64,000 nucleotides of DNA. Origin: Pirellulales bacterium (GTDB taxonomy: Bacteria > Planctomycetota > Planctomycetia > Pirellulales > Lacipirellulaceae). This document shows, piece by piece, positions 27,812 through 36,138 of this stretch. The first letter of the stretch is position 1. Every line of letters starts with the position of its first letter. The DNA lies in assembly GCA_028279215.1 (NCBI GenBank), contig JANQOF010000062.1, positions 1 through 64,000 of the forward strand, in the 5' to 3' direction. The notes beneath the pieces are model-generated. The model made no database searches and was not told the DNA's origin. It worked only from the letters and a program-made list of their open reading frames with translations. The position numbers and the translations under genes were made by a program.

Positions 27812-27884
27812 TCCCCTGTAGCTCAGTTGGTAGAGCAGGCGGCTGTTAACCGCCTTGTCGCAGGTTCGAGTCCTGCCGGGGGAG
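27812..27884 (+). tRNA. tRNA-Asn (anticodon GTT)
   Basis: A 73-base cloverleaf: acceptor TCCCCTG pairs with CGGGGGA, discriminator G; D-arm GCTC...GAGC; anticodon stem GGCGG/CCGCC around loop CTGTTAA, so the anticodon is GTT; T-arm CGCAGG with loop TTCGAGT. The 3' CCA is not encoded. All arms pair. Confidence 0.96.
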
Positions 27885-28181
27885 CTTCTTATTTTGACAG
27901 CGGAACTGGCGTACAACAGGGTTCACGTACAGCACCCAGGCAGATGTTGCCAGGGTGCTGTTGGATTTGTACAGTGTTTGCGTCGTCGTAGCGTGCTATG
28001 GCACCATCAAGAGAGTCGACTTTCAGTCGTAATCTCTGCCCGGCGAAATGCCAGGGTCGCGAGGAACTCTCCTGCTCTCAATCTATCAACAAGCGTGTGG
28101 TTAAAAGGAATGAGTTGGTCATCCTTCCAAACTCGCTCCTAGAAAAGCCCTGATCGCAGCAGTCGCGGGAAAACAGCAACG

Positions 28182-28290
28182 AAAAAGACCGCACTGCCAA
28201 GGCATTGCGGTCGGTTGCTCCGTAGAGCAGTGCCTGCGAATTTTTCTTCTTGTTACGAAAAGAGACGCAGACGGGGATTGGTTACACGAC
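28182..28290 (-). ncRNA. tracrRNA of the type II-C CRISPR system
   Basis: On the minus strand a 36-base anti-repeat (28252-28287) is complementary to the array repeat: 22 bases of the upper stem with one mismatch, an unpaired bulge (TCTCTTTT), then CGTAAC, which pairs with the repeat start GTTGCG (one G.U). The tail then carries a small hairpin (TGCTC-TACG-GAGCA at about 28219-28232) and ends in a strong intrinsic terminator at 28187-28212 (stem GACCGCA...TGCGGTC) followed by five T on that strand. This duplex-bulge-duplex geometry is that of known tracrRNA:crRNA pairs and fixes the array direction as minus. It was found by eye; the 5' end is inferred from the promoter just upstream. Confidence 0.88.
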
Positions 28291-28294
28291 TTTT

Positions 28295-28322
28295 AGTCTA
28301 ACAACAACGGGGTGTAGGTCAA
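28295..28322 (-). promoter_or_regulatory. Likely sigma70 promoter of the tracrRNA
   Basis: Minus strand -35 TTGACC (28317-28322) and -10 TAGACT (28295-28300) are 16 bases apart. The start should fall near 28290, just where the anti-repeat begins. No other good promoter is seen nearby. Confidence 0.6.
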
Positions 28323-28331
28323 TCTGTCACA

Positions 28332-28556
28332 TCAAGCGTTTAAGAATTCATCCACGTCAATTTCGCCTTCTCGGAGTATAGCCCGTAGGGTTCCTTCCGG
28401 CATGTCTCCCGTATGCTTGGGAATCGTGATTGCCCGTTGCTTCTGTTGGTGAACCCAGATTTCGTGGCTACCGCGACCTTGCCTGTCGAGTTCCCAGCCC
28501 AGGCGTTTCAGCTTGCGGGCGACGTCCCGGTACTTGAATCCCGCGAGGCGTCCCAT
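28332..28556 (-). CDS. hicA: HicA-family toxin (mRNA interferase)
   Basis: A 74-residue HicA: MGRLAGFKYRDVARKLKRLG at the N-terminus and GSHEIWVHQQ with the catalytic histidine and the typical TIPKHTGDMPEGTLRAILR tail. The start chosen is ATG 28556, eight bases after GGAG; the ATG at 28562 is closer than normal. The gene overlaps hicB by about 50 bases, as is usual in such modules. HicA cuts mRNA when free of HicB. Its end lies 10 bases from the tracrRNA promoter, so the pair is embedded in the CRISPR locus. Confidence 0.93.
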   Translation of the reverse strand: MGRLAGFKYRDVARKLKRLGWELDRQGRGSHEIWVHQQKQRAITIPKHTGDMPEGTLRAILREGEIDVDEFLNA

Positions 28557-28801
28557 GCCCATGGCTCCAGGGGAATTTTCAATTCGGTGGGTACTGCAGC
28601 ACCAGACGCAAACGCTGGCGGCAGTGGAAACCCGTGCTCGATACAAGATGCGGCGATTTCCTTCGCCAAATCGCGCGCAATCTCCGCCACCTCGACAACG
28701 GTTGACGCTTGCGCCACCAACCCGGGGACATCAGGACTCGTGGCGACGTAACCACCCTCATCGAGGGGTTCGATATGTAGGCGAATGGCGGATTCGTTCA
28801 C
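28508..28801 (-). CDS. hicB: HicB-family antitoxin
   Basis: A 97-residue partner of HicA. The N-terminal part LHIEPLDEGGYVATSPDVPGLVAQ and EIARDLAKEIAASCIEHGF is the partial RNase-H fold of HicB. The last 30 residues are compositionally unlike a DNA-binding domain, so repression by this protein alone may be weak, and the overlap with hicA is about 50 bases. It is transcribed first. Upstream lie a long dyad (28811-28853) and the shortened CRISPR repeat. Confidence 0.9.
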   Translation of the reverse strand: MNESAIRLHIEPLDEGGYVATSPDVPGLVAQASTVVEVAEIARDLAKEIAASCIEHGFPLPPAFASGAAVPTELKIPLEPWAWDASRDSSTGTSPAS

Positions 28802-28810
28802 CGAATTGGC

Positions 28811-28853
28811 CTTGAAGTAAAGTTCTTAGGCGAAGGACGCCTTCTACTTCAAG
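28811..28853. promoter_or_regulatory. Long dyad upstream of hicBA
   Basis: Nine-base perfect arms CTTGAAGTA (28811-28819) and TACTTCAAG (28845-28853) surround a second inner stem AGGCG/CGCCT (28829-28843). It lies just before hicB and could be an operator or a structured leader or terminator for the divergent side. Its right end touches the first bases of the shortened CRISPR repeat. Confidence 0.6.
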
Positions 28854-28950
28854 TGTAACCAATCCGCAACACGGTCCAATTGGAATAGCCCTTTTTCTCG
28901 GGACGCGGTAGTAATGTGTAACCAATCCCAGCCTGCGACCAATCCGCAAC
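28852..28950 (-). CRISPR. Two-repeat degenerate CRISPR unit upstream of cas9
   Basis: Two copies of the array repeat flank 44 bases. The copy at 28916-28950 is full length with one changed base (and one at its outer edge). The copy at 28852-28870 lacks the 17 middle bases, apparently by recombination between the two CCAATCC blocks inside the repeat. Both can still pair with the tracrRNA: the short copy keeps GTTGCG for the lower stem and the terminal GGTTACACT. The unit lies between hicB and cas9, oriented as the main array. Function and relevance are treated under the findings. Confidence 0.85.
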
Positions 28951-29042
28951 TACTCACCCTATTGAGTATTTGCCATTAGCTGGTCGCCATCGGGACGACA
29001 GAATGATAATACTGTAGACCGGTTGACGGAATAGGGTGAGTA
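28951..29042. promoter_or_regulatory. Guide-like sequence and matching site in the cas9 promoter
   Basis: Bases 28951-28963 are TACTCACCCTATT and their exact reverse complement AATAGGGTGAGTA occurs at 29030-29042. The first arm begins with the first base after the 3' edge of the degenerate repeat at 28950, i.e. where the 3' end of a guide would be on the minus strand. The second arm lies inside the spacer of the cas9 promoter and is followed by CGGATATT. A local hairpin (TACTCA...TGAGTA at 28951-28968) is also possible. A -10-like TATTAT on the minus strand (29006-29011) could start such an RNA. Confidence 0.7.
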
Positions 29043-29052
29043 CGGATATTTT
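29023..29052 (+). promoter_or_regulatory. Likely sigma70 promoter of cas9
   Basis: TTGACG (29023-29028) and TATTTT (29047-29052) are 18 bases apart and about 70 bases before the cas9 start. The 13-base guide-like match overlaps the spacer between the boxes and the following CGG overlaps the -10 side. Confidence 0.55.
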
Positions 29053-29121
29053 GAAGTTGTGCTTATCGTGATCCGATCCTGCATACCTCTATTCTCATAT
29101 TTCTTCCAAAAGGGGATGGTC

Positions 29122-32100
29122 ATGGGAAAGCTAGTTCTTGGCTTGGATCTCGGGCCAAATTCTGTCGGTTGGGCGCTAGTTAGGGACAATCCAGAGAACC
29201 CGAAAGAGAGTGAACTCATCGGCATGGGTGTCCGGGTCTTTCCCGAGGGCGTCGACGCCTTCGACACCGGCAAGGAAGTTTCGCGAAACGAAGATCGCCG
29301 GATTGCTCGTGGCATGCGGCGGCAGGTTCTGCGGCGCGTTCGGCGACGCAGGTACCTCAAGACGACTCTAATTGAAGCCGGGCTGTGGCCAACGGAGGAC
29401 GCGGAGCAGCAAAATCTCTACGAGCTTGATCCCTACAAGTTGCGTGCGCGAGGTTTGCGAGAGGCGCTTTCGCCATTCGAGTTTGGCCGCGTGCTTCTAC
29501 ATCTCAATCAACGTCGTGGCTTTCTTTCGAACCGAAAGAAAGATCGGGGAGATTCGGAAGTCAAGGGAATGCTCGCCGAGATCAATGAGAATGAGCAAGA
29601 ACGCGCTGCAGGTGGTCACGATACGATTGGGGCGTGGCTTGCAGCAAAAGCACCTAAGGTGGGCGACGCAGCCAGAGACTACCATACGAACCGGCAAGAA
29701 AACGATCACGTACGTAAGCGACATTTGGCCCGTCAGCAGTACGAAGACGAGTTTGAAGCACTTTGGAACAAGCAAGCATCATTTCATCCGGAACTGTTGA
29801 CCGAAAAGCTAAAATACGGCTGTTGTGGCCGGCAAACGTATCCCTGCAAGCCGCGTCGTCGAGAAGAGGGTGAATCTCCACTCCAGGCTTTCGGCGTGCA
29901 TGGGGTGCTGTTTTTCCAACGACCGATGTACTGGCCGAAATCCGTTGTGGGACTATGTGAGTTGGAACCGAAACAAAAAAGGTGCCCCCGATCCGATCGG
30001 CGCTATCAGCGATTTCGACTTCTGCAGGAGGTCAACAACCTGAAATACATCGATCCGGATACACATCGAGAGGAACAGCTTACGACCGACCAGCGCAATC
30101 TCTTACTTGAGAAGCTCAGCCACACAAAGGAAATGACCTTCGATCAGATCCGCAAGGCGCTCGGCTTTCTGGAGTCCGTGAAATTCAACCTGGAGCGTGG
30201 AAGACAATCGAAGCTTCATGGCGTCCCGATCGACGCCCTGTTTGCAGCGGGCAAAGTGCTTGGCAAGAAGTGGTACGATCGTCTCGAGGACGAAAAAACC
30301 GAGATTGTTAGCGTTCTGATCGATAACGAACGGGATGACGACCAGATTATCCGGCGTGCTGTGACGGATTGGGGGATGACAGCCGTACAGGCTGAGGCGA
30401 TGCTCGAAGTCGATCTACCGGCCGGTTACGGTAACCTGAGCCGCGTCGCACTGAAAAAACTCCTGCCGCATATGGAGCGTGGATTACTCTACATGGCCGA
30501 TGACGAACAAAACTCGGCTTTGCACGCCGCTGGCTATCTTAGACGCGATCAACTGCAGCGACGCATCTTCGACAAACTTCCTGATCCAACCCGGACGAGG
30601 GACTGCCCGATCGGCGACATTCCGAATCCCGTTGTCAAACGGACGCTCACCGAAGTCAGGCGTGTGGTGAATGCGATCATCCGAGAGTATGGCAAACCGG
30701 ACGCAGTGCACGTTGAAATGGCTCGAGATGTTCAACAGGGAAAAGAGAAACGCACTGCCTACAACAAGATGATTCGGGACAAAGAGGAACAGCGAAGCGC
30801 TGCTGCGGACAAACTACGTGAAAACGGCGTCCGTGTGACGCGCGACAGCATACTCAGGTACTTGCTGTGGGAACAGCAAGGACACCACTGCATTTACTCG
30901 GGCGAACCGATCAGCGTCCAGAAGCTCTTCGGTGAAGCCGGAGGAGTAGAAGTCGATCACATCCTTCCTCGCTCACGTACCCTTGACGACTCACAGGCCA
31001 ACAAGATCGTGTGCCTCCGTACGTCCAATGCCGACAAAGGCGACCAAACGCCGTACGAGTGGTTGGCCAACAGCGAGCTCGAACGGTACGAGAAAATCTG
31101 CCAACGTGCGGGGAAGCTGATGCGCGCGGGCAAGATGCCCTACTCCAAATATCGGAGGTTTATTCAAAAGGAACTTGAACTTGACAAGTTTATTGCACGC
31201 CAGTTGACCGATACCGGTTACATTTCACGTGCTACGGCCGAGTACCTAAAGTGCCTCTTCGAAAAGGACAACGATGTCCTGGGTCTGAAGGGCCAATTGA
31301 CCTCCGAACTGCGCCGGCACTGGGGCCTCGAAAAGGTCCTTCAAAAATTGCCCGACAGCCCGGGCTGGCAAGACGACAAAGCAGGTAAGCTGCGACCGGG
31401 CGAAAAAAATCGTGCCGACCATCGCCACCACGCCATCGACGCCGTTGTCGTCGCCCTAACGAACCGATCGCGGCTGCAGAGACTTTCGGCGATTGTCAAG
31501 AAACGCGGTGGTCGCGAGCACGGTGAAATCCTGTTCGATCCTTGGGAAGGTTTCCGTGACGATGTCAAAACTCGGATCGCAGAAGTCAACGTTTCCCACC
31601 GCGTCGAACGTAAGGTTGCTGGTGCCCTACACGAAGAGACGCTTTACGGCCCAACAGGAAATGAGGGCGAGTGGGTCGTCCGCAAGCCGCTTGCCGATCT
31701 CTCAGCGAACGAGATTGAGCGGATTCGCGACGAAGCGATTCGCGAACTCGTAGAAGGCACGCTCCAGGCGAATGACATCGAGTTCGGCCGGGGCAAGAAG
31801 CCGGACAAGAAGAAAATGAAAGAAGTGTTGAGTAATCTCACGATGCCCTCCGGAGTTCCTATCAAAAAGGTACGGATCATCAAACCAGAACTTACTATTC
31901 AGCCGTTGCGCTCAGGCAATCAGCATCAAGCATACGTCAAACCTGGATCTACACATCATTTGGCGATCTTCGAATATGAAGACAACGGAAAGAAAACGCG
32001 GGAGGCCTTATTCGTTACCATGCTTGAAGCAACGAAACGCCTCAAGCGTGGCGAGCCGATTATTCGACGCACGCACCCGGAGCGAGCGGACGCCCGATTC

Positions 32101-32328
32101 GTCATGTCGCTTGCGGGACGCGAAATGGTCCTGGCTCGTTGTGGTGGCAAAGAAGAAATTCTTACCTTCAAGACAGCAGCGTCAACCACACAGCAAATGT
32201 GGTTTGCGGCACATACTGACGCGCGTAAGAGTTCTGACTATAAGAAGTACACGTTCAAACCAAGCACTCTTGACGCCCGCAAAGTAACCGTCGACCCCCT
32301 AGGCCGCGTTCGTTGGGCCAATGACTAA
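29122..32328 (+). CDS. cas9: Cas9 endonuclease, type II-C
   Basis: A protein of about 1068 residues, the normal size for compact II-C Cas9. The start ATG 29122 is preferred because AGGGG lies six bases upstream and RuvC begins at once; the open frame extends 21 codons earlier. RuvC-I is GLDLGPNSVGWA with D9, followed by the arginine-rich bridge helix (RRQVLRRVRRRRYLKTT). RuvC-II is HVEMARD with E532, the HNH nuclease has VDHILPRSRTLDDSQANK with H613, and RuvC-III is HRHHAIDAVVVA with H770 and D773. A cysteine cluster YGCCGRQTYPC sits in the recognition lobe. The C-terminal part is the PAM-interacting domain. All catalytic residues are present, so an active DNA nuclease is expected. It heads cas9-cas1-cas2. 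Confidence 0.97.
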   Translation: MGKLVLGLDLGPNSVGWALVRDNPENPKESELIGMGVRVFPEGVDAFDTGKEVSRNEDRRIARGMRRQVLRRVRRRRYLKTTLIEAGLWPTEDAEQQNLYELDPYKLRARGLREALSPFEFGRVLLHLNQRRGFLSNRKKDRGDSEVKGMLAEINENEQERAAGGHDTIGAWLAAKAPKVGDAARDYHTNRQENDHVRKRHLARQQYEDEFEALWNKQASFHPELLTEKLKYGCCGRQTYPCKPRRREEGESPLQAFGVHGVLFFQRPMYWPKSVVGLCELEPKQKRCPRSDRRYQRFRLLQEVNNLKYIDPDTHREEQLTTDQRNLLLEKLSHTKEMTFDQIRKALGFLESVKFNLERGRQSKLHGVPIDALFAAGKVLGKKWYDRLEDEKTEIVSVLIDNERDDDQIIRRAVTDWGMTAVQAEAMLEVDLPAGYGNLSRVALKKLLPHMERGLLYMADDEQNSALHAAGYLRRDQLQRRIFDKLPDPTRTRDCPIGDIPNPVVKRTLTEVRRVVNAIIREYGKPDAVHVEMARDVQQGKEKRTAYNKMIRDKEEQRSAAADKLRENGVRVTRDSILRYLLWEQQGHHCIYSGEPISVQKLFGEAGGVEVDHILPRSRTLDDSQANKIVCLRTSNADKGDQTPYEWLANSELERYEKICQRAGKLMRAGKMPYSKYRRFIQKELELDKFIARQLTDTGYISRATAEYLKCLFEKDNDVLGLKGQLTSELRRHWGLEKVLQKLPDSPGWQDDKAGKLRPGEKNRADHRHHAIDAVVVALTNRSRLQRLSAIVKKRGGREHGEILFDPWEGFRDDVKTRIAEVNVSHRVERKVAGALHEETLYGPTGNEGEWVVRKPLADLSANEIERIRDEAIRELVEGTLQANDIEFGRGKKPDKKKMKEVLSNLTMPSGVPIKKVRIIKPELTIQPLRSGNQHQAYVKPGSTHHLAIFEYEDNGKKTREALFVTMLEATKRLKRGEPIIRRTHPERADARFVMSLAGREMVLARCGGKEEILTFKTAASTTQQMWFAAHTDARKSSDYKKYTFKPSTLDARKVTVDPLGRVRWAND

Positions 32329-32466
32329 ACAGGTGTTCACACGAATCGATTTTACTGGCATCCCACCCCTCGCGCTGCTAACCTAAGACATAGCACCATT
32401 GGACGCTGCACCTAGTTCTACCACGGAGGGTCCCGCTCGATCCTTCGTATCGGTAGGACCCCGCCC

Positions 32467-33402
32467 TTGATTAAACGCACGCTCGAAATCTCTCGCCAGC
32501 CGGCCCACTTGGCGGTTCGCAACGAACAACTGCTGCTCAAGCGCGAGGGTCAGATCGTCGGCCAGGCGCCTTGCGAAGACGTCGGCTTGGTGGTGGTCGA
32601 TCATCCGCAGACTACCTACTCGCACCACGCGCTCGCCAAACTTGCGGAAAGCGGGGCGGCGGTGGTGCTCTGTGGCCGTGATCATCTTCCCTCTGCAATG
32701 ATCCTGCCACTCGCCGATCACTCACAGGTGGTGTGGCGCATGAACGACCAGATCGCCGCCAGTCGCCCTCTCAAAAAACGACTATGGCAGCAATTGGTGG
32801 TGGCTAAGATTCGCGGCCAAGCGGCCAACATCGAACCAACACTTGCCGCCCATAAGAAACTGCTCGCATTAGCTCACCAGGTGCGATCCGGCGATCCCAC
32901 GAACATCGAGGCGCAGGCAGCCAAGGTCTATTGGCGTAGTTGGCTCGATACCAGTGATACCGACACGCTTGATAGCGAGCCGTTTCGTCGCGACCCAGCA
33001 GGTAGCGGCCTGAATGGTTTCCTGAACTACGGGTACGCCATTGTTCGCGCCGCGCTGGCACGGGCAATCGTGGCTGCTGGACTCCATCCGAGCTTGGGCA
33101 TTCAGCACGCCAATCGCGGCAACGCTTTCTGCCTGGCCGACGACCTCATCGAACCGTTTCGTCCGCTGGTCGACGAGCGGGTGCGCGATATGCATTGCCA
33201 GGGATACACCGCGCTGAACCAGCCAGCCAAGGCGGAACTGTTGGAGCTATTAACCATGCCGATGACATTGTCCGAACAGACCGGCCCGTTCATGGTCATG
33301 CTCCACCGCCTCGCCACCTCGCTAGTCCGCTGCTATGCCAGCGAACAAAAGAAACTGGATATACCAATCCGTAGCCCCGAGCCTCCAGTCTCTGGCCCTT
33401 AG
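32467..33402 (+). CDS. cas1: Cas1 integrase
   Basis: A 311-residue protein started at TTG 32467 (MIKRTLEISRQPAHLAVRNEQL), with AGGA eight bases upstream. The C-terminal domain carries the metal-binding pattern of Cas1, with GFLNYGYAIVRAALARAIVAAGLHPSLGI, then ADDLIEPFRPLVDE. With Cas2 it cuts and inserts new spacers. The 138 bases after cas9 (32329-32466) have no gene. It is followed 5 bases later by cas2. Confidence 0.95.
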   Translation: MIKRTLEISRQPAHLAVRNEQLLLKREGQIVGQAPCEDVGLVVVDHPQTTYSHHALAKLAESGAAVVLCGRDHLPSAMILPLADHSQVVWRMNDQIAASRPLKKRLWQQLVVAKIRGQAANIEPTLAAHKKLLALAHQVRSGDPTNIEAQAAKVYWRSWLDTSDTDTLDSEPFRRDPAGSGLNGFLNYGYAIVRAALARAIVAAGLHPSLGIQHANRGNAFCLADDLIEPFRPLVDERVRDMHCQGYTALNQPAKAELLELLTMPMTLSEQTGPFMVMLHRLATSLVRCYASEQKKLDIPIRSPEPPVSGP

Positions 33403-33407
33403 TCTGC

Positions 33408-33737
33408 ATGTTCATCAACGGTTACCGTGCCATGTGGGTGCTTGTGATGTTCGATCTGCCAACCGACACCAAGCAGGCTCGTAGGGACTACACCTCGTTC
33501 CGAAAAATGCTCATCTCCGATGGATTCACACAGATGCAGTACTCGGTGTATGCTCGGCATTGCCCGAGCAAGGAAAACGCCGAAGTACACACGGCCCGCG
33601 TGGAGAGAAACCTACCGCCCGATGGCGAGGTGCGCGTGCTCGCCATTACCGACAAGCAGTTTGAGCGGATGCGAACATTTTGGGGAAAAGCGCGTAAACC
33701 ACCCGAGGAAGCCCCATGCCAGTTGGAGCTTTTCTAG
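33408..33737 (+). CDS. cas2: Cas2
   Basis: A 109-residue ferredoxin-fold Cas2 (AMWVLVMFDLPTDTKQARRDYTSFRKMLISDG). It is the scaffold for Cas1 in spacer integration. It ends 50 bases before the first repeat of the array. No csn2 or cas4 is present, which with the cas9 size supports subtype II-C. Confidence 0.96.
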   Translation: MFINGYRAMWVLVMFDLPTDTKQARRDYTSFRKMLISDGFTQMQYSVYARHCPSKENAEVHTARVERNLPPDGEVRVLAITDKQFERMRTFWGKARKPPEEAPCQLELF

Positions 33738-33787
33738 CGACGCAAGCGGCGCAACTCATGCGTCAACAGCGGTTTAGCAGCAAGGCA

Positions 33788-36064
33788 AGTGTAACCAATC
33801 CCCGCCTGCGACCAATCCGCAACTAAGCTGCTCGACTAAACCTGCCGCGATATAGTGTAACCAATCCCCGCCTGCGACCAATCCGCAACGCTTCGCGAAG
33901 CAAGTCCCTGGCGACGGCTAGTGTAACCAATCCCCGCCTGCGACCAATCCGCAACAACATTGAACGTTTTTGGACCAAGTACCAAAGTGTAACCAATCCC
34001 CGCCTGCGACCAATCCGCAACCAACCGCGAAAGAGCTTCGCAATCGTCGATAGTGTAACCAATCCCCGCCTGCGACCAATCCGCAACTGACAGACGCACA
34101 GTGCGACACGCTCGACAAGTGTAACCAATCCCCGCCTGCGACCAATCCGCAACGGCAAGAGATGTGGGAAAAGTGGCTCGGTGAGTGTAACCAATCCCCG
34201 CCTGCGACCAATCCGCAACTGGCCGCTGAACCGGCCGATCGGCACGGTTAGTGTAACCAATCCCCGCCTGCGACCAATCCGCAACTAACACTTCTCGAGC
34301 CAAGCCGTAACGCACAGTGTAACCAATCCCCGCCTGCGACCAATCCGCAACAGCGACAGCAGTGTGAATTTGGACTGTTCGAGTGTAACCAATCCCCGCC
34401 TGCGACCAATCCGCAACACGTTACGAAGTTGTTTCTCTCGCCGCTCGAGTGTAACCAATCCCCGCCTGCGACCAATCCGCAACTTGACAGCCCGCTTGTT
34501 GCCCAGGACAGCGAGTGTAACCAATCCCCGCCTGCGACCAATCCGCAACTAGCACGCCCGGCTACCTTCGAAGATGCAAAGTGTAACCAATCCCCGCCTG
34601 CGACCAATCCGCAACCTTGGCACAGTACAGCAGTTTGGTTCCACTAGTGTAACCAATCCCCGCCTGCGACCAATCCGCAACGGAGATCAACGTCGCCTTG
34701 AACGATCCAACAGTGTAACCAATCCCCGCCTGCGACCAATCCGCAACTGCCACGGCGGACTTTCCGGGCTACATAATAGTGTAACCAATCCCCGCCTGCG
34801 ACCAATCCGCAACGCTAGAGGGCGAAGGCTGGGACACGCTGATAGTGTAACCAATCCCCGCCTGCGACCAATCCGCAACGCGATCGAGGCGCGTGTGTTC
34901 TTCGATCGCAGTGTAACCAATCCCCGCCTGCGACCAATCCGCAACAAGATGCGGCGACACGCCTGGCCCATTGGGAGTGTAACCAATCCCCGCCTGCGAC
35001 CAATCCGCAACGGCGGCAACTGGGGGTCTGACACGTTTGTGAGTGTAACCAATCCCCGCCTGCGACCAATCCGCAACCGGCGGCTTGTATCCGTGACACT
35101 GCTGGAGAGTGTAACCAATCCCCGCCTGCGACCAATCCGCAACTCTATTATACTTGGCTCGCAACCCCTTAAAGTGTAACCAATCCCCGCCTGCGACCAA
35201 TCCGCAACTAGCACAACAGGTAGAACAGAAGCGGCATTAGTGTAACCAATCCCCGCCTGCGACCAATCCGCAACTAAAAACGATTCTGGTGAATGGTGGG
35301 GCTTAGTGTAACCAATCCCCGCCTGCGACCAATCCGCAACTAAGAACTACGCGACGCGGCGACGTAGCTGAGTGTAACCAATCCCCGCCTGCGACCAATC
35401 CGCAACAAAGCGGAGATGGGCAGCGTTCCAACATCGAGTGTAACCAATCCCCGCCTGCGACCAATCCGCAACTTGGCCATGCTGGCAAAGAACTCATCCG
35501 AAAGTGTAACCAATCCCCGCCTGCGACCAATCCGCAACACTGACTGCGAGCGGAGCTTGGTTTTTTCTAGTGTAACCAATCCCCGCCTGCGACCAATCCG
35601 CAACCGACGCCTCTGACCACCGACGCGTTGGTTGAGTGTAACCAATCCCCGCCTGCGACCAATCCGCAACGATTTGGCTACTGCAACCGACTTGGCAACC
35701 AGTGTAACCAATCCCCGCCTGCGACCAATCCGCAACTATCAAGGTTCGAAGGGCCTCTTCGTTGACAGTGTAACCAATCCCCGCCTGCGACCAATCCGCA
35801 ACAGAAGCCACTTGCCAAAGTGATCGTCGCCAAGTGTAACCAATCCCCGCCTGCGACCAATCCGCAACGGCCTTAGTCGGCTGACCATGCTCGTTGAAGT
35901 GTAACCAATCCCCGCCTGCGACCAATCCGCAACCAGGTCATCGCCGATGAACTGACCAGGGTGAGTGTAACCAATCCCCGCCTGCGACCAATCCGCAACC
36001 CTGCGCTCGAGGACGTGGAGTCCGCTGAAGTGTAACCAATCCCCGCCTGCGACCAATCCGCAAC
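33788..36064 (-). CRISPR. Main CRISPR array: 35 repeats, 34 spacers
   Basis: Counted by eye: 35 identical 36-base repeats with a period of 66 bases, spacers of 30 bases except three of 29. On the minus strand each repeat starts GTTGCGGATTGG and ends GGTTACACT. The tracrRNA complement shows that crRNAs are read on the minus strand, i.e. toward cas2. The open frames inside the array are artefacts. All repeats look intact, which suggests recent activity. The tail TTACACT at the 3' end of each repeat resembles a -10 box, as in Neisseria arrays. Whether the leader is at 36064 or at the cas2 side cannot be told from repeat decay. Confidence 0.97.
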
Positions 36065-36138
36065 CACCGACGACTGGTGCGTCTACATCGACCCAGTGTA
36101 TCTTTGATGCGTGGATTGACGCTGCTTGGGACTCGTTT

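Noticed and set aside
28852..28963. The degenerate repeat near cas9 as the tracrRNA anti-repeat on the plus strand
   Set aside because: The complementarity is almost perfect and lacks the bulge; no tail terminator follows; the unit at 28182-28290 is far better.
29059..29121. Longer Cas9 start at 29059
   Set aside because: The extra 21 residues are not Cas9-like; the Shine-Dalgarno AGGGG and the RuvC-I start fit ATG 29122.
33788..36064. crRNA transcription on the plus strand from the cas2 side
   Set aside because: The anti-repeat geometry of the tracrRNA (lower stem beside its tail) only fits crRNAs read on the minus strand.
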